A stretch of 64,000 nt of DNA from Dietzia lutea (lineage in GTDB: Bacteria > Actinomycetota > Actinomycetes > Mycobacteriales > Mycobacteriaceae). The position numbers were made by a program, and so were the translations under genes. Positions 53,849 through 62,547 of the stretch are shown here, in pieces. The notes under the pieces were generated by a model that saw nothing but the letters and a program-made list of their open reading frames with translations, ran no database searches and had not been told where the DNA came from. The first letter of the stretch is position 1; the number at the start of each line of letters is the position of its first letter. Location of the stretch: contig NZ_CP015449.1 of assembly GCF_003096075.1 (NCBI RefSeq), positions 1,116,001 to 1,180,000 of the forward strand, in the 5' to 3' direction.

Positions 53849-53998
53849 GCACTTCCTCCGCTGGGGTCGCGGCGCGCTGACCACGGGCGGCAGCGGGTCC
53901 GCGGCTGTCGACGCTACCCGGGGCGGGCGACCACAGGTGGTGTGGCGGGTCACGTCGGGGCGACGGGCGGGGAAACGGTGGGCGACGCCCGGGCCGCG

Positions 53999-54004
53999 TA
54001 GACT
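53999..54004 (+). promoter_or_regulatory. -10 element (TAGACT) of prfB
   Basis: TAGACT ends 8 nt before the GTG of prfB, close enough for a leaderless or near-leaderless mRNA. Confidence 0.45.
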
Positions 54005-54012
54005 CGGATCCC

Positions 54013-55119
54013 GTGCACCCTGAAGTCTCCGCCGACATCGCAGCCCTCGACGCGACCATGACCACCGTCGAGAAGGTCCTCGACATCGACGAGCTCGCCC
54101 GCCGCGTCGACGAGCTCGAGCAGATGGCCGCCGACCCGGACCTGTGGAACGACCAGGACCGGGCGCAGAAGGTCACCAGCGAGCTGTCCTACATCCAGGC
54201 GGACCTCCGTCGCTGCCGCGATCTGCGGCAGCGGATCGAGGACCTGCCGCTGATGTACGAGCTCGCGGAGGAGGAGGGCGGCGACGCCGTCGAGGAGGCG
54301 GACGCCGAGCGGGCGAGCCTGCGTGAGGACGTCGAGGCCATGGAGGTCAAGACGATGCTGAGCGGCGAGTACGACCAGCGCGAGGCCGTCGTGAACATCC
54401 GCGCGGGCGCCGGCGGCGTCGACGCCGCGGACTTCGCCGAGATGCTCATGCGGATGTACGTGCGCTGGGCGGAGAAGAACGGCCACAAGGTCGAGGTCTA
54501 CGACACCTCGTACGCGGAGGAGGCCGGCATCAAGTCCGCCACCTTCATCGTCAAGGACCCGTACATGTACGGCACCCTCTCGGTCGAGCAGGGCACCCAC
54601 CGCCTGGTGCGCATCTCGCCGTTCGACAACCAGGGGCGCCGTCAGACCTCCTTCGCGGAGGTCGAGGTGCTTCCCGTGGTGGAGACGGTCGACTCCATCG
54701 AGGTCCCGGAGAACGAGGTCCGCGTCGACGTGTACCGCTCGTCCGGCCCCGGTGGGCAGTCGGTTAACACCACCGACTCCGCGGTGCGTCTCACCCACGT
54801 CCCCACGGGGATCGTCGTGACCTGTCAGAACGAGAAGTCGCAGTTGCAGAACAAGGTCGCGGCCATGAAGGTGTTGCAGGCCAAGCTGCTCGAGCGCAAG
54901 CGCCAGGAGGAGCGGGCCGCGATGGACGCCCTCGGTTCGGGCGGCAACGCGTCGTGGGGTAACCAGATGCGCTCCTACGTGCTGCACCCGTACCAGATGG
55001 TCAAGGACCTCCGGACAGAGCACGAGGTCAACAACCCGTCGGCGGTGCTCGACGGTGACATCGACGGATTCATCGAGGCCGGCATCCGGTGGCGGATGCG
55101 GGAGGGGGCCGACGCCTAG
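54013..55119 (+). CDS. prfB: Peptide chain release factor 2
   Basis: A 368-residue release factor that terminates at UGA and UAA codons. The tripeptide anticodon is Ser202-Pro203-Phe204 ([15 protein letters not shown]), which marks RF2. The peptidyl-hydrolysis motif GGQ is at residues 247-249 ([15 protein letters not shown]). The gene is one open frame, so it has no programmed UGA frameshift like that of E. coli. Its stop overlaps the next start by one base (TAGTG). Confidence 0.96.
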   Translation: MHPEVSADIAALDATMTTVEKVLDIDELARRVDELEQMAADPDLWNDQDRAQKVTSELSYIQADLRRCRDLRQRIEDLPLMYELAEEEGGDAVEEADAERASLREDVEAMEVKTMLSGEYDQREAVVNIRAGAGGVDAADFAEMLMRMYVRWAEKNGHKVEVYDTSYAEEAGIKSATFIVKDPYMYGTLSVEQGTHRLVRISPFDNQGRRQTSFAEVEVLPVVETVDSIEVPENEVRVDVYRSSGPGGQSVNTTDSAVRLTHVPTGIVVTCQNEKSQLQNKVAAMKVLQAKLLERKRQEERAAMDALGSGGNASWGNQMRSYVLHPYQMVKDLRTEHEVNNPSAVLDGDIDGFIEAGIRWRMREGADA

Positions 55120-56015
55120 TGAGGGTCCAGACCGACTTCAGCGGAATCGGCCGTTGGCTGAGCAACGAGGGTCTGGAGGTCGTCCTCCTCGTTCTGGGCG
55201 CGGCCCTGTTGACCCGCGTGATCGGCAAGATCGCCCGGATGTGGACCGGCCGGATCGACGCCAAGAACGCGGACAAGGAGCTGTGGTCCGAGGAGTCCAA
55301 GCACCTCCACTCGCTGATCCAGGTGCTCTCCTACGTCGCCGTCGCCGTCCTGTACGTCCTCTTCGGGATCCAGATCCTCCTGCGCTTCGGCGTGAACCTC
55401 GTCGCCCTGGTCGCGCCGGCGACAGTCCTCGGCGCAGCGCTGGGCTTCGGCGCGCAGAAGATCGTCCAGGACTTCCTCGCGGGCTTCTTCGTCCTCGCCG
55501 AGAGGCAGTACGGGTACGGCGACATCGTGGAGCTCACGACCGCGACCGGCGTGGCCGCCGGCACGATCGAGGACGTCACTCTTCGCATCACCCGGTTGCG
55601 CACGCTGGACGGTGAGGCCGTGATCGTCCCCAACGGTCAGATCGTCACCGCCGTCAATCAGTCGCAGGACTGGGCGCGCGCGATCATCGACGTGCCGGTA
55701 CCCAACAACGCCGACATGGACAAGGCGCATGAGGTGCTCGCCGAGGTGTGCCGCGACATCGTCGACGACGACCGTGTGGGCGAGTACGTGCTCGACGAGC
55801 CGACCGTGATGGGCGTGCAGTCCATCAAGCTGGAGCAGACCGTCATCCGGCTGCTCGCCCGCACCAAGCCGGGGATGCAGTGGGAGGTCGGCCGGCGCAT
55901 GCGCGCAGTGATCCTGCGCCGGTTCAGGCAGGAGGGCATCGTCCTGGAGCCGGAGGCGCTGGCGGCGATCCGGGCCGGGATGCTCCGTCCGCAGACCGGA
56001 GAGGGGAGCGTCTGA
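55119..56015 (+). CDS. MscS-like mechanosensitive channel protein (Rv3104c-like)
   Basis: A 298-residue membrane protein. It has about three membrane segments (VVLLVLGAALLTRVIG, IQVLSYVAVAVLYVLFGIQIL, and LVALVAPATVLGAALGFGAQKI). The last carries the Gly/Ala-rich MscS pore-lining pattern followed by QDFLAGFFVLAE. The beta domain VPNGQIVTAVNQS follows. GTG 55119 is translationally coupled to prfB. The small Pro/Gln-rich gene overlaps its end. Confidence 0.9.
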   Translation: MRVQTDFSGIGRWLSNEGLEVVLLVLGAALLTRVIGKIARMWTGRIDAKNADKELWSEESKHLHSLIQVLSYVAVAVLYVLFGIQILLRFGVNLVALVAPATVLGAALGFGAQKIVQDFLAGFFVLAERQYGYGDIVELTTATGVAAGTIEDVTLRITRLRTLDGEAVIVPNGQIVTAVNQSQDWARAIIDVPVPNNADMDKAHEVLAEVCRDIVDDDRVGEYVLDEPTVMGVQSIKLEQTVIRLLARTKPGMQWEVGRRMRAVILRRFRQEGIVLEPEALAAIRAGMLRPQTGEGSV

Positions 56016-56797
56016 TGGCACGGCACAGAGATGACGACGTGACCCGCGGCGCCGACATGACCCCCGGCGCCGACACGACCCGCGGCGCCGACACGGCCCG
56101 CGGCGCCGACATGACCCCCGGCGCCGACATGCCCCGCCACGCCGACATGACCCGGGAGGATGACGCCACGCGACAGGAGCCCGTGCTGCGCCAGGACCCG
56201 TCCGCCCGCGAGCAGCCCGATCCGTTGGGGTTGGGCGGCACGCCACCGCCCGACGCTCCTTCCCGGCGACCGAAGCCGGCGATCGTGGCGCTGCTCGGGG
56301 AGTTCCTGTCGATGTCACGGACGACAGCGATCCTTCTCGGCGCGTTCGTCGTCGCCGGGGTGCTGTATCTGCTCGTCCGGGAGCAGCCGGTCGTCGCCTT
56401 CGGTCCGCCGGCCCCGCCCGCGACCAGTGCGCCTACCGAACCGGCCGAGTCATCGTCCGAACAGACCGGGCAGTCGGAGATCACGGGCACGACCGATCCC
56501 ACCCCCACGACAGGGCCGGATCAGACGGGGACCCCGACGACCGGGACGGCGACCACCGGACCCGAGGGCACCGCCACCACCAGCCCGGGCCTGGGTGGTC
56601 TGCGCGGAACGGCGGGCTCGACCCCCACCAGGCAGGAGCAGACGCAGGGACCGCAGCAACAAGCACCGCAGCAACAGGCGCCGCAGCAACAGGTACCGCA
56701 GGAGCAGCCCCAGCAGCAGTCGCAACAGCAGACCGGTCAGCAGACACCCGAGGGCGGTCCGACCTCCGTCCCGAGCGGTGGCGCTCTCGAGGGGTGA
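56015..56797 (+). CDS. Pro/Gln-rich single-pass membrane protein (Rv3103c-like)
   Basis: A 260-residue protein. Six tandem 6-residue repeats (GADMTP type) open it, followed by an acidic Pro-rich stretch. One membrane helix (TTAILLGAFVVAGVLYLLV, about residues 101-119) separates a cytoplasmic part from a Thr/Pro/Gln-rich extracytoplasmic tail (QQQAPQQQ). It has no enzyme motif. ATG 56015 overlaps the preceding stop, so it is co-translated with the channel gene. It may be an accessory of that channel or of the envelope. Confidence 0.8.
   Translation: MARHRDDDVTRGADMTPGADTTRGADTARGADMTPGADMPRHADMTREDDATRQEPVLRQDPSAREQPDPLGLGGTPPPDAPSRRPKPAIVALLGEFLSMSRTTAILLGAFVVAGVLYLLVREQPVVAFGPPAPPATSAPTEPAESSSEQTGQSEITGTTDPTPTTGPDQTGTPTTGTATTGPEGTATTSPGLGGLRGTAGSTPTRQEQTQGPQQQAPQQQAPQQQVPQEQPQQQSQQQTGQQTPEGGPTSVPSGGALEG
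56048..56155 (+). repeat. 18-bp tandem repeats in the Rv3103c-like gene (6 copies)
   Basis: Six in-frame 18-bp units encode GADMTP, GADTTR, GADTAR, GADMTP, GADMPR and HADMTR. They form most of the cytoplasmic N-terminus and may vary between strains. Confidence 0.85.
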
Positions 56798-56890
56798 CGC
56801 CGCCTGCTCGGCCGCCGGGCGGGTCCTCGGTGGTCCCGCCTGCGATCACGGCGTTCGGCCAGCGGCGCCATCAGGTGACAAGTGTGGCGC

Positions 56891-56896
56891 TACGCT
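56891..56896 (+). promoter_or_regulatory. -10 element (TACGCT) of ftsE
   Basis: TACGCT ends 6 nt before GTG 56903, consistent with a leaderless ftsEX transcript independent of the upstream operon. Confidence 0.45.
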
Positions 56897-56902
56897 ACTG
56901 GT

Positions 56903-57592
56903 GTGATCAGTGCTTCCCGTGTGACCAAGTCGTACGCGTCCGTGCCGCGTCCGGCTCTGTCCGACGTGAGCGTGGAGATCGACGACGGCGAGTTCGCCTT
57001 CCTCATCGGCGCCTCCGGCTCCGGTAAGTCGACCTTCCTGCGCCTCCTGCTGAGGGAGGACCGGCTCGACTCCGGTCGGCTGGTGGTGGCCGGCCACGAT
57101 CTCACACGCATGAAGAACTCGGACGTGCCCGGACTGCGGCGTTCGCTCGGCTGCGTGTTCCAGGATTTCCGTCTCCTGCCGGGAAAGACGGTCGCGGAGA
57201 ACGTGGCGTTCGCGCTCCAGGTCATCGGCAAGTCCCGCCGGACCATCGAGAAGGTGGTCCCGGAGACGCTCGACATGGTCGGGCTGGGCACCAAGGCGAA
57301 CCGTCGGCCGCACGAGTTGTCCGGGGGAGAGCAGCAGCGGGTCGCCATCGCCCGGGCGTTCGTGAACCGTCCCGTCCTGCTGCTCGCGGACGAGCCGACG
57401 GGCAATCTCGACCCGGAGACCAGTGAGGACATCATGCTGCTGCTCGACCGGATCAACAGGACGGGCACCACGGTGCTCATGGCCACCCACGACCACCACA
57501 TCGTCGATCGGTCGCGCCGCCGGGTCGTGGAGCTGGTCGACGGTGCGGTCGTGCGGGATGACGCACGCGGGACCTACGGGGTGGATCGCTGA
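56903..57592 (+). CDS. ftsE: Cell division ATP-binding protein FtsE
   Basis: A 229-residue ABC ATPase that with FtsX controls peptidoglycan hydrolases at the septum. Walker A is GASGSGKST (36-44), the Q-loop is CVFQDFRLL, the signature [20 protein letters not shown], Walker [14 protein letters not shown] and the H-loop MATHDH. GTG 56903 gives a start equivalent to M. tuberculosis FtsE. It overlaps ftsX. Confidence 0.96.
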   Translation: MISASRVTKSYASVPRPALSDVSVEIDDGEFAFLIGASGSGKSTFLRLLLREDRLDSGRLVVAGHDLTRMKNSDVPGLRRSLGCVFQDFRLLPGKTVAENVAFALQVIGKSRRTIEKVVPETLDMVGLGTKANRRPHELSGGEQQRVAIARAFVNRPVLLLADEPTGNLDPETSEDIMLLLDRINRTGTTVLMATHDHHIVDRSRRRVVELVDGAVVRDDARGTYGVDR

Positions 57593-58494
57593 TGGCCGTC
57601 CGATTCATCGCGTCGGAGGTCGCGCAGGGACTGCGCCGGAACCTGTCCATGACGCTGGCCATGATCATCACCACGGCCGTCGCGCTGGGGATGCTGGGGG
57701 CCGGCCTGCTGGTGGCGATGACCGCGTCCGCGAGCCAGGCCAAGTACGACTACCTCAACGAGTTCCGCGTCTACGTGGACCGCTCGATCTCCGTCGAGGA
57801 TCCGGAATGTGCGGCGGAATGCGCCGGCATCCGGGAGCAGCTCGAGGAGACCTCGGGGGTGGCGTCCGTGGAGTACAAGAACCCGCAGGAGACCTACTCC
57901 GAGTTCGTCGAGCTGTTCGCCTCGACCGACCCGGTTCTGGTGGAGTCGACGTCGCCGGACGCCCTCGGCTCGCGGTTCACCCTCACTCTGTCCGACCCGA
58001 CGCGGGCGGAGGACGTCGCGGTGGAGCTGGCGGACGTCTCCGGCATCGAGGTCGTGCAAGGGCAGGGTGAGCTGGTCGAGCGCGTCTTCTCGGTCCTTGG
58101 CGGCATCCGCAACGCGGCGTTCGCCATTGCGGTGGTCCAACTCGTGGCGACCGTCCTGCTCATCGCCAACATGACCCAGATCGCGGCGTTCACGCGACGC
58201 ACCGCGGTCGGGATCATGCGCCTGGTGGGCGCGAGCCGGTGGTACACCGAGTTGCCGTTCGTGCTCGAGGCGGTGATCGCGGCGATCACCGGCGCCGTCC
58301 TGGCGGTCGGGGGTTTGCTGGTGGCCAAGAATGTGTTCCTCGACAGGGTGCTGGACGAGGCGTACCGGGCCAATCTCGTCGAGAGGATCACGACCTCCGA
58401 CATCCTGCTGCTCGCCCCGGGGCTCGTCGTCGCCGGTGCGGCGGCCTCCGCGTTGACGGCGTGGGCGACCCTGAGGCTGACGGTCCGGCACTGA
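57592..58494 (+). CDS. ftsX: Cell division protein FtsX
   Basis: A 300-residue membrane subunit of the FtsEX complex. TM1 is MTLAMIITTAVALGMLGAGLLVAM, followed by a large extracytoplasmic loop (about residues 50-175) with a Cys pair (PECAAECAG). Three C-terminal helices follow, within FAIAVVQLVATVLLIANM, FVLEAVIAAITGAVLAVGGLLV and LLLAPGLVVAGAAASALTAW. The start overlaps ftsE by one base. The loop binds peptidoglycan hydrolases such as RipC in mycobacteria. Confidence 0.95.
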   Translation: MAVRFIASEVAQGLRRNLSMTLAMIITTAVALGMLGAGLLVAMTASASQAKYDYLNEFRVYVDRSISVEDPECAAECAGIREQLEETSGVASVEYKNPQETYSEFVELFASTDPVLVESTSPDALGSRFTLTLSDPTRAEDVAVELADVSGIEVVQGQGELVERVFSVLGGIRNAAFAIAVVQLVATVLLIANMTQIAAFTRRTAVGIMRLVGASRWYTELPFVLEAVIAAITGAVLAVGGLLVAKNVFLDRVLDEAYRANLVERITTSDILLLAPGLVVAGAAASALTAWATLRLTVRH

Positions 58495-58519
58495 CGGCCG
58501 CCGCCCCCGGCGGCTCGTC

Positions 58520-58525
58520 TAGACT
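58520..58525 (+). promoter_or_regulatory. -10 element (TAGACT) of smpB
   Basis: TAGACT lies 38 bp before GTG 58564. The leader includes a strong GAGGAGG ribosome site. Confidence 0.45.
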
Positions 58526-58563
58526 CTGGGGGCTGCGCAACAGCAACGAGGAGGTGAACCGAC

Positions 58564-59073
58564 GTGGCCAAGAAGAACAAGAAGAAGGGCGCGTCCTCCC
58601 TCGGCTCCGATGGGAGCATCGTCGCGAGTAACCGCAAGGCCAGGCACGACTTCCACATCCTGGACACCTACGAGGCCGGCATCGCCCTTGTGGGCACCGA
58701 AATCAAGAGCATGCGGGAGGGTAAGGCCTCGCTGGTCGACGCGTTCGCGACGGTCGACGACGGCGAGGTGTGGCTCCGCGGGCTCCACATCCCCGAGTAT
58801 TCGCACGGGAGCTGGACGAATCACGCCCCCAAGCGGGCGCGGAAGCTCCTGCTTCACCGCCGGGAGATCGACTCGCTCGTCGGCAAGGTACGGGACGGGA
58901 ACGCAACGCTCGTCCCGTTGTCGCTCTACTTCGTGAACGGTCGCGTCAAGGTCGAACTGGCCGTCGCGCGGGGTAAGCAGGCCCACGACAAGCGGCAGGA
59001 CATCGCCCGGCGGACGGCCGAGCGCGAAGCGGTCCGCGAACTGGGTAGGAAGATCAAGGGCATGCGGGCGTGA
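58564..59073 (+). CDS. smpB: SsrA-binding protein SmpB
   Basis: A 169-residue partner of tmRNA in trans-translation, the rescue of stalled ribosomes. Motifs are NRKARHDFHILDTYEAGIALVGTEIKSMR, HIPEYSHGSWTNHAPKRARKLLLHR and the basic C-terminal tail (RELGRKIKGMRA). The GTG start has GAGGAGG upstream. The tmRNA gene lies 930 bp downstream, separated by one EamA gene. Confidence 0.96.
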   Translation: MAKKNKKKGASSLGSDGSIVASNRKARHDFHILDTYEAGIALVGTEIKSMREGKASLVDAFATVDDGEVWLRGLHIPEYSHGSWTNHAPKRARKLLLHRREIDSLVGKVRDGNATLVPLSLYFVNGRVKVELAVARGKQAHDKRQDIARRTAEREAVRELGRKIKGMRA

Positions 59074-59921
59074 TGCCGGTCGCGCTGGCGTCGACCTCGG
59101 CGGTGGCGTACGGCATCAGTGACTACCTCGGTGGCGTGGCGTCCCGCCGCGCGCGGGCCCTGCGCGTCGTCAGCGTGGCCTACCCCGTCTCGATCGTGCT
59201 CGTGGGGGCCGCTGCGCTCGTCGCCGGCGGGTCGCCTACGCCGGCGGGCCTGGGGTGGGGGTTGGCGTCCGGGCTCGCATCCGGCGCCGCGGTGTGGACG
59301 TTCTACGTGGCGTTGTCCCGGGGGCCGATGAGCGTCATCTCGCCGATCACGGCGGTCCTGGCCGCCGCCGGACCACTGGCCTTCGGGTTGGCAGCGGGGG
59401 AGCGGCCCGGGCCCGCGGCGATGGCGGGGATGGCGTTGGCGCTCGTTGCCACCGTCCTAGTGTCCCTGGAGGGTGCGGGCGACGGCTCGTCCGCCCCGCA
59501 CGGGCGGTTGACCGCGCCGCTCCTCGCGATGTCGGTGGTGTCGGGCTCGGCGTTCGCCGCCTTCTTCGTCCTGTTGTCCCGGGTGCCCGCGGGCGAGGGG
59601 CTCTGGCCGGTCGCGGCCTCGCGGGTCGGTGCCACGGTGATGCTGCTCGCCGCAGCCGTGGCCGCGCGTGAGTCGTTCCGCTTCCCGCGCCGCCTTATCG
59701 CGATCGGCGTAGTGATCGCCGTGTTCGACGCCATCGCGAACGGTGCGTTCTACTTCGCTTCCCAGGCGGGGATGCTCTCCCTCGTCAGCGTCATCGCCGC
59801 CCTGTACCCCGCCTTCACCGTGGCGCTGGCGGTCACGCACGGGGGCGAGCGGATGCGCGTCGTCCAGCTTGCCGGGCTCGGCCTGGCCTGCGTCGCGATC
59901 GTCCTGCTCACGCTCGGCTGA
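59073..59921 (+). CDS. EamA-family (DMT) transporter
   Basis: A 282-residue protein with about ten membrane helices in two EamA repeats. The halves are seen from VAYGISDYLGGVASRRA and from LLAMSVVSGSAFAAFFVLLSR. A metabolite exporter is likely; the substrate is unknown. ATG 59073 overlaps the smpB stop (TGATG), and GTG 59070 is an alternative. Insertion between smpB and ssrA is unlike the compact arrangement in many bacteria. Confidence 0.88.
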   Translation: MPVALASTSAVAYGISDYLGGVASRRARALRVVSVAYPVSIVLVGAAALVAGGSPTPAGLGWGLASGLASGAAVWTFYVALSRGPMSVISPITAVLAAAGPLAFGLAAGERPGPAAMAGMALALVATVLVSLEGAGDGSSAPHGRLTAPLLAMSVVSGSAFAAFFVLLSRVPAGEGLWPVAASRVGATVMLLAAAVAARESFRFPRRLIAIGVVIAVFDAIANGAFYFASQAGMLSLVSVIAALYPAFTVALAVTHGGERMRVVQLAGLGLACVAIVLLTLG

Positions 59922-59963
59922 GGGGAGACGGACGTCACCCTGGTGTCAGACGGCCGCCCGGGG

Positions 59964-59969
59964 TATGGT
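59964..59969 (+). promoter_or_regulatory. -10 element (TATGGT) of ssrA
   Basis: TATGGT lies 34 bp before the mature tmRNA 5' end. The -35 region (TGGTGT) is weak. Confidence 0.4.
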
Positions 59970-60003
59970 TAGAGGTCCGTCGGCCAGAGTCGGCGGCTCC
60001 TGA

Positions 60004-60374
60004 GGGGCTGATGTGGTTTCGACTACGTGAGCTGACGCAGGGGAAGCGTGCCGGTGCAGGCCAGAGACCACCGTAAGCGTCGTGGCAACCAATTACGCGC
60101 CGATACCAATCAGCGCGACTACGCCCTCGCTGCCTGATAGCGAGCCCGTAGTCTGTCGGCCCGGGGTCGCTCTCGCCCCGGAACCCGGCATCATCTAGAG
60201 GGATCACCGGCTCACCCGGTCACGGGGTGGGTCGGGACATCTCACAGTGACTGGGATCGTCATCGCCAACACGTCCGCATGAGGGCGAGATCCGAGTAGA
60301 GGCCAACGCGGACTGCGCACGGAGAAGCCCTGCCGATGCTGCGGAGGACCCGGGTTCAATTCCCGGCAGCTCCA
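60004..60374 (+). ncRNA. ssrA: Transfer-messenger RNA (tmRNA)
   Basis: A 371-nt tmRNA. The 5' GGGGCTG pairs with CAGCTCC at the 3' end to form the acceptor stem, and the T-arm GGTTCAATTCC is present. The tag reading frame runs from the GCC resume codon at 60099 to TGA at 60135-60137, followed by TAG. It encodes ADTNQRDYALAA, close to the mycobacterial tag ADSHQRDYALAA. The base after the discriminator is not followed by CCA (the genome reads CAA), so CCA must be added after transcription. Confidence 0.95.
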
Positions 60375-60382
60375 CAATCGGG

Positions 60383-60418
60383 CTGAACCCCCGGTCGTCT
60401 CGACGACCGGGGGTTCAG
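60383..60418 (+). terminator. Terminator of ssrA
   Basis: A perfect 16-bp inverted repeat (60383-60398 and 60403-60418) with a CTCG loop begins 8 bases after the tmRNA. Confidence 0.85.
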
Positions 60419-60486
60419 TGCATTTCAGGGTATTGCTCGCAACGATCAATGCCGAGCCCGTCCGCACGCCGACCGCTACCACTTGG

Positions 60487-62322
60487 TCAGAAGGGTGGTG
60501 GTGGTTGGAGGAGTTCGTCGAGGTGGGCGTGGAGGGCGTGGAGGATGGCTTTTTCCAGGGCGCTGTCGGTGGGTTTGTTGCGTTGCCACCAGCGGCTGGC
60601 CGCGGCGGGGGTCTTCCGCTCGCGCGTGGCAGAGATCGAGTCCGGGCCTGGGGTGGTGTCGGCGGTGGGCTCGGTTGGTGTGGTGCCGGCGTCGGTGGTG
60701 TTGCGGGCCGTGGCGCGGGCGCGTTCGCGGGCCAGGCGCTGGGCGCGGCGGGCGAAGTAGGTCGCCTCGTCCAGGATCCCGGCCCCGAAGACGGGGGCGG
60801 GGTTGCGGCGTTGTTGACGCGCCCAGGCATCGGCTTCGTCGCGTTGGTGCTCGCGCCGGTATTGGGCCAGGGGTCCGTCGGGTCGGGTGAGCATGGTGGT
60901 GCCGTCGGGGGTGGTCACGATCAGGGTGCCGTCGGGTTGGAGTTGGTAGGTCCAGTCGGAGAAGGTTTTGAACCGGTGGTGGCGCCGGCACTGGCTCACC
61001 AGGTTGGCCTCGACTGTGTGGCCGCCGCCTGCGGGGTCGGCGTGGTTGAACGGCACCACATGATCCAAATCGCAGTCGTCGGCGGGGACCGCGCATCCGG
61101 GGTGGCGGCAGGTGCCGTCGCGGAGCCGGACCCGGCGCGCCAACTCGGCGCCGGGCCGGTATTTCAGCGCCGCGCTGGTGTCGTCGGCGGCACCGATGCG
61201 GGGGTCGACCTGCTCGAACGAGGCGCCATCTGAGGTGGCGAGCATCTCCAGCAGGGTCTGCAGGGCGGCCTCGCCGGTGCGGGTGAACTCCACTCGCGCG
61301 CCGTGTTCGTCGCGGCCGTTGTCGCCGGTGGCGATGACGGTGACCTTCGGCCGCAACACCGGAGCCTGACCGCCGCCATTGCCGCTGCGGCCGGTGGGGG
61401 CGCTCGGGCCGCCCGGGCCGGCGTCACCGTCGGTGTCGGTGTTGCCGGGAGTGGTGTTGGGCTGGGTGGGGGTGTCGCCGCAGATCAGGGACATCAGGGC
61501 GTCGGCGCGGCGTTCGGCCTTCGAGTAGTGCGGCTCGGGCTCGGTCGGGGCGTCCGGGTCGGTGTCGGGGTCGGCGACCCGCTGATCCAGGGCCTCGGCC
61601 AGCACGGCGGCCTCCTCGGTCGCCAACAGGGCCGAGACGGTGGACATGCCGTCGACGCCTTTGCCGATGCGCACGCCGCGAGTGCGGCTGGCGTCTTCTT
61701 TGCGTAGGCGGATGGCGTCGGGGTCGTGGCGGCCGATGACCGCATCGATCTCATCGCGCAGGGCCTTGTCGCCCAGACGGATACCGGCGGCGACACCGCC
61801 CAGGTAGTCCTCGACGACCTGGCGCTGGATCTGCTCAAGAACATCGCCGCGGACGGTGGACATCTGCCGGGCGAGCAGTTCGGCGACGCGTTGTTCCATC
61901 AGGCCGGCGGCCATCGCCTCCAGGATCGCCGGGTAACGGGTGTGCAGCTCCCACGAGAAGGACAGCATCTTCTCCGCCCGCCTAGCGGAGATCGACATCG
62001 CCGCCACCACATACCCGGCCGCGGCGACAAGGCCGTCAACAACAGCGTGGCCGGGGCGGGCCTCGTGGCTGCCGTCGATACCGTGCCCGTACTCGCGCCA
62101 ACATTCCTGCAACAGCGCGTAGCAGGCGACCAGGCGCTGCGCGGCCGCGCGGTTCTCCGCCGCCCACCCCTCCCGCGCCGCCGCCGTCAAGCCCGTCAAC
62201 GCCGCAGCAGCGCCGCCACCGGTCGAGCCGGCAGGGCCGGACGAGCCGGCAGAGCCGGACGAGTCAGCAGGGCCGGGAGGGGACGCGGGGCCGCCGGTCG
62301 TGCGCCCGGTGTCGCCGTCCAT
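60487..62322 (-). CDS. DUF222 and HNH endonuclease-domain protein (13E12 type)
   Basis: A 611-residue protein. A Ser/Gly/Pro-rich low-complexity N-terminus is followed by a DUF222 domain (about 40-330) and a C-terminal HNH nuclease domain (CRHPGCAVPADDCDLDHVVPFNHA ... CRRHHRFKT). Such 13E12-type proteins are abundant in Mycobacteriales and occur at mobile or integration loci. It is convergent with the tmRNA gene, with the ssrA terminator between. A LexA-like box lies 46 bp upstream. Confidence 0.88.
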   Translation of the reverse strand: MDGDTGRTTGGPASPPGPADSSGSAGSSGPAGSTGGGAAAALTGLTAAAREGWAAENRAAAQRLVACYALLQECWREYGHGIDGSHEARPGHAVVDGLVAAAGYVVAAMSISARRAEKMLSFSWELHTRYPAILEAMAAGLMEQRVAELLARQMSTVRGDVLEQIQRQVVEDYLGGVAAGIRLGDKALRDEIDAVIGRHDPDAIRLRKEDASRTRGVRIGKGVDGMSTVSALLATEEAAVLAEALDQRVADPDTDPDAPTEPEPHYSKAERRADALMSLICGDTPTQPNTTPGNTDTDGDAGPGGPSAPTGRSGNGGGQAPVLRPKVTVIATGDNGRDEHGARVEFTRTGEAALQTLLEMLATSDGASFEQVDPRIGAADDTSAALKYRPGAELARRVRLRDGTCRHPGCAVPADDCDLDHVVPFNHADPAGGGHTVEANLVSQCRRHHRFKTFSDWTYQLQPDGTLIVTTPDGTTMLTRPDGPLAQYRREHQRDEADAWARQQRRNPAPVFGAGILDEATYFARRAQRLARERARATARNTTDAGTTPTEPTADTTPGPDSISATRERKTPAAASRWWQRNKPTDSALEKAILHALHAHLDELLQPPPPF

Positions 62323-62367
62323 GCCCCACCCCCCGTGGTCGACTGTGCGGCGATGCCGCCGCTCATC

Positions 62368-62383
62368 TCGAATACGTGTTCTA
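62368..62383. promoter_or_regulatory. LexA (SOS) box-like site before the DUF222-HNH gene
   Basis: TCGAATACGTGTTCTA matches the actinobacterial SOS box TCGAAC-N4-GTTCGA at 10 of 12 specified bases. It adjoins a minus-strand TAGAAT (62388-62383) that could be the -10, so LexA binding would block it. Some 13E12 genes of M. tuberculosis are in the LexA regulon. Confidence 0.55.
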
Positions 62384-62547
62384 TTCTACGTGCACGTGTT
62401 CGGCACCACAAGGGCTTCCCCTGACTCACTGACGGCACCGGCGGGCGCACCCAGGGGGCCGGCGACCACGGCTTCGGTACCCTCTCCCTAGTGCCGGTCA
62501 CCCGGAAGAGGTCGACGGTCTCCCAGTAGAGAAAGGCCCGCGGACAC

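Noticed and set aside
54013-55119. Programmed frameshift in prfB
   Set aside because: The frame is continuous for 368 codons without an internal UGA.
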